In this document: positions 62,532-64,000 of the stretch, one piece after another
Position numbering within the stretch: the first letter of the stretch is position 1
How the letters are laid out: each line of letters opens with the position of its first letter
Origin: Paenibacillus barengoltzii NBRC 101215
GTDB lineage: Bacteria > Bacillota > Bacilli > Paenibacillales > Paenibacillaceae
Length of the DNA stretch: 64,000 bases
Direction of reading: 5' to 3'
Assembly: GCF_004000745.1 (NCBI RefSeq)
Contig: NZ_BILV01000012.1
Location: 1-64,000 of the forward strand
The notes under the pieces: generated by a model
What the model saw: only the letters and a program-made list of their open reading frames with translations
Database searches by the model: none
What the model was told of the DNA's origin: nothing
Made by a program: the position numbers and the translations under genes

Positions 62532-63674
62532 ATGGTGGAAAACGGGATTGATCGGCTTTCGGAATATGCCAATCTGCTGCAAGGCCATCGGCTGGGGTTA
62601 ATTACAGCGCCGACCGGCCTTACCTCGGATTTTAGGTCTACAATTCAGGTGCTGCATGACCAGTTTCATCTGACGGCCTTATTCTCGCCCGAGCACGGGG
62701 TTCGCGGAGATCAGGCCGCTGGTGCGCTGGTCGACAGCTACATCGATCCGATCACGGGGGTGCCGGTACATAGCCTTTACCGACAAGATTCCAAGCGGCT
62801 GACACCGGAGATGCTCGATGAGGTTGATGCCGTCGTCTATGATATTCAGGATGTAGGTATTCGATACTATACTTACATCTATACCATGCTTTACGCGCTG
62901 GAGGATTGTGCGGCAGCGGGCAAGCCTTTTGTCGTGCTGGATCGAGTGAATCCGCTGGATGGTGTTACGGTGGAAGGCAATGTGCTTAAGCCGGGGTTTG
63001 AGTCGTTTGTCGGCAACTATCCACTTTGTGTACGGTACGGTTTAACTGCCGGGGAAGTGGCCCGCATGGTCAACGAGCAAATGGGCTGGAATGCCGAATT
63101 GCATGTGATCCCGTGCCGAGGCTGGGACCGGAGCATGCTCTATCCGGAAACCGGGCGGATCTGGGTACATCCGTCGCTCAATATGCCTAGGTTTGAGACC
63201 GCCTTGCTGTATGGGGGCACCTGCTTGTTTGAAGGGACAAATCTATCCGAGGGGCGCGGCACGACGTTCCCGTTTGAAATGATCGGTGCGCCTTATATTC
63301 AGCCGGAGCAGCTGGCCGCGGAAATGAATGCGAAGCGATTGCCGGGCGTGCTGTTCCGGCCGGTGTATTTTAAGCCGACGACCTCCAAACACGAGAGGGA
63401 GCTCTGCGGCGGCGTCCAGTTGTATGTGACCGATCCTCGGGCGCTGCATGCGGTGGAGACCGGATATATCCTGCTGGATACCATTCGTCGAAACTACGAG
63501 GAATTTGCTTTCCTGCCGCCGATGCAGGAGAACCACTTGTCCTTCATCGATATGCTGAGCGGCGACAAGCTGCTTCGCGAAGGGACTTTGCCGCTTCCGG
63601 AGCTATTGGAACAGTTCCGGGAAGAGAGCCGGGCGTTCGCTGCGATGAAGCAGCAATATCACCTCTATGCCTGA
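62532..63674 (+). CDS. namZ: Exo-beta-N-acetylmuramidase, NamZ/DUF1343 (GH171) family, no signal peptide
   Basis: 380 residues, ATG 62532 following GAGAGGGG. Family motifs: LITAPTGLTSD, LFSPEHGVRGDQAAG, DIQDVGIRYYTYIYTMLYAL, DRVNPLDG, LFEGTNLSEGRGTTFPFEMIGAP. B. subtilis NamZ (YbbC) releases MurNAc from the non-reducing end of peptidoglycan fragments and is exported. Here the catalytic domain begins at about residue 4, and there is no hydrophobic N-terminus, so the enzyme should be cytoplasmic. It would act on imported disaccharides. The coding frame has no upstream in-frame start that adds a signal peptide. Confidence 0.9.
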   Translation: MVENGIDRLSEYANLLQGHRLGLITAPTGLTSDFRSTIQVLHDQFHLTALFSPEHGVRGDQAAGALVDSYIDPITGVPVHSLYRQDSKRLTPEMLDEVDAVVYDIQDVGIRYYTYIYTMLYALEDCAAAGKPFVVLDRVNPLDGVTVEGNVLKPGFESFVGNYPLCVRYGLTAGEVARMVNEQMGWNAELHVIPCRGWDRSMLYPETGRIWVHPSLNMPRFETALLYGGTCLFEGTNLSEGRGTTFPFEMIGAPYIQPEQLAAEMNAKRLPGVLFRPVYFKPTTSKHERELCGGVQLYVTDPRALHAVETGYILLDTIRRNYEEFAFLPPMQENHLSFIDMLSGDKLLREGTLPLPELLEQFREESRAFAAMKQQYHLYA

Positions 63675-63691
63675 GGGGAGGCTGGATTCAA

Positions 63692-64000
63692 ATGAGATAT
63701 GTCGTTGGCATCGACGGCGGCGGTACGAAAACGAAAGCAACGGTTGCCGATGAGACAGGGAACATCGTTCGCTCCTTCGCCGTCGGTCCGCTGAATCTCA
63801 ACGGTCAGGATGCCGGATCGGTGGAACAAACGCTAGGTCATCTCCTGCAGATTACGACCGAGGTGTGCGGCGGGCTTGATCATTGTGTGCAGATGTGTCT
63901 CGGCGCGGCGGGGATTAGCAACCCGGTTGTTGCGGAGCGACTGACAACGCTGATCCGCTCCGGCGGTTACCACGGCGGGCTCGACTTGGTAGGCGATCAC
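63692..64000 (+). CDS. BadF/BadG-type sugar kinase (GlcNAc/MurNAc kinase-like), 3' truncated by window end
   Basis: 103 codons visible from ATG 63692, with GGGGAGG upstream. The N-terminus reads RYVVGIDGGGTKTKA, the phosphate-1 motif of the BadF/BadG/BcrA/BcrD ATPase group, and CLGAAGISNP is also typical of GlcNAc kinase and of MurK. Clostridium acetobutylicum MurK phosphorylates both GlcNAc and MurNAc. A kinase is what an ABC (non-phosphorylating) importer of these sugars would need. The rest of the gene lies beyond 64000. Confidence 0.85.
   Translation, partial: MRYVVGIDGGGTKTKATVADETGNIVRSFAVGPLNLNGQDAGSVEQTLGHLLQITTEVCGGLDHCVQMCLGAAGISNPVVAERLTTLIRSGGYHGGLDLVGDH

Overview
The window looks like a chromosomal segment of an endospore-forming Firmicute, most probably a Paenibacillus or close relative. 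Signs are the roughly half G+C composition, strong GGAGG-type ribosome binding sites, two complete gerA-type spore-germination clusters, YesM/YesN-type sensor systems, a sigma-W-like promoter in front of pspA, and intergenic repeats carrying a CTAACGGAAC core. Genes are dense, most strings are co-oriented with ATGA overlaps, and many end in clear rho-independent terminators. I see no phage, insertion sequence, CRISPR array or rRNA.

Layout. 1-1.9 kb: 3' part of a dynamin-like GTPase. 2.1-5.7 kb: heterodimeric ABC exporter with one degenerate ATP site. 5.9-6.3 kb: acetyltransferase. 6.5-11.6 kb: complete branched-chain amino-acid (Liv) ABC importer, preceded by a six-residue leader peptide and an inverted repeat. 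11.8-12.4 kb: papain-like hydrolase. 12.6-21.1 kb: response regulator, histidine kinase and a sugar-binding lipoprotein, then mglBAC. 21.2-23.5 kb: CAP-domain protein, a repeat-rich spacer, and a pspA-DUF4178 pair. 23.7 kb: tRNA-Lys(CTT). 23.9-31.3 kb: SGNH hydrolase, two-gene ABC transporter, parE-parC. 31.3-39.7 kb: alpha-CTD-like miniprotein, LysR regulator divergent from a branched-chain aminotransferase, MarR regulator, an RNA pseudouridine synthase/methyltransferase pair, ABC exporter, tandem GNAT, lone ABC ATPase. 39.7-48.0 kb: two divergent germination-receptor clusters, each with a small membrane protein. 48.2-55.5 kb: HD-GYP protein with a structured leader, OmpR-type two-component system with a beta-propeller lipoprotein, solute-binding protein, cell-wall amidase, VOC protein. 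55.9-64 kb: MurNAc/peptidoglycan recycling locus.

The most interesting system is the last one. It has a MurR/RpiR regulator, a palindromic operator inside the murQ promoter, MurNAc-6-P etherase (MurQ), a complete CUT1-type ABC importer without its ATPase, anhydro-MurNAc kinase (AnmK), an exo-muramidase of the NamZ/DUF1343 family with no visible signal peptide, and the start of a BadF/BadG-type sugar kinase. The order suggests a PTS-independent route: ABC import of MurNAc or MurNAc-containing disaccharides, cleavage in the cytoplasm, ATP-dependent phosphorylation, then MurQ. This replaces the MurP phosphotransferase route known from Bacillus subtilis.

Other points worth attention are the leader peptide with two rare-type Leu codons before the Liv operon, the sensor made of a binding protein with a YesM-type kinase before mgl, the anti-RBS structure before the HD-GYP gene, and a large palindrome with a family of short repeats before pspA.
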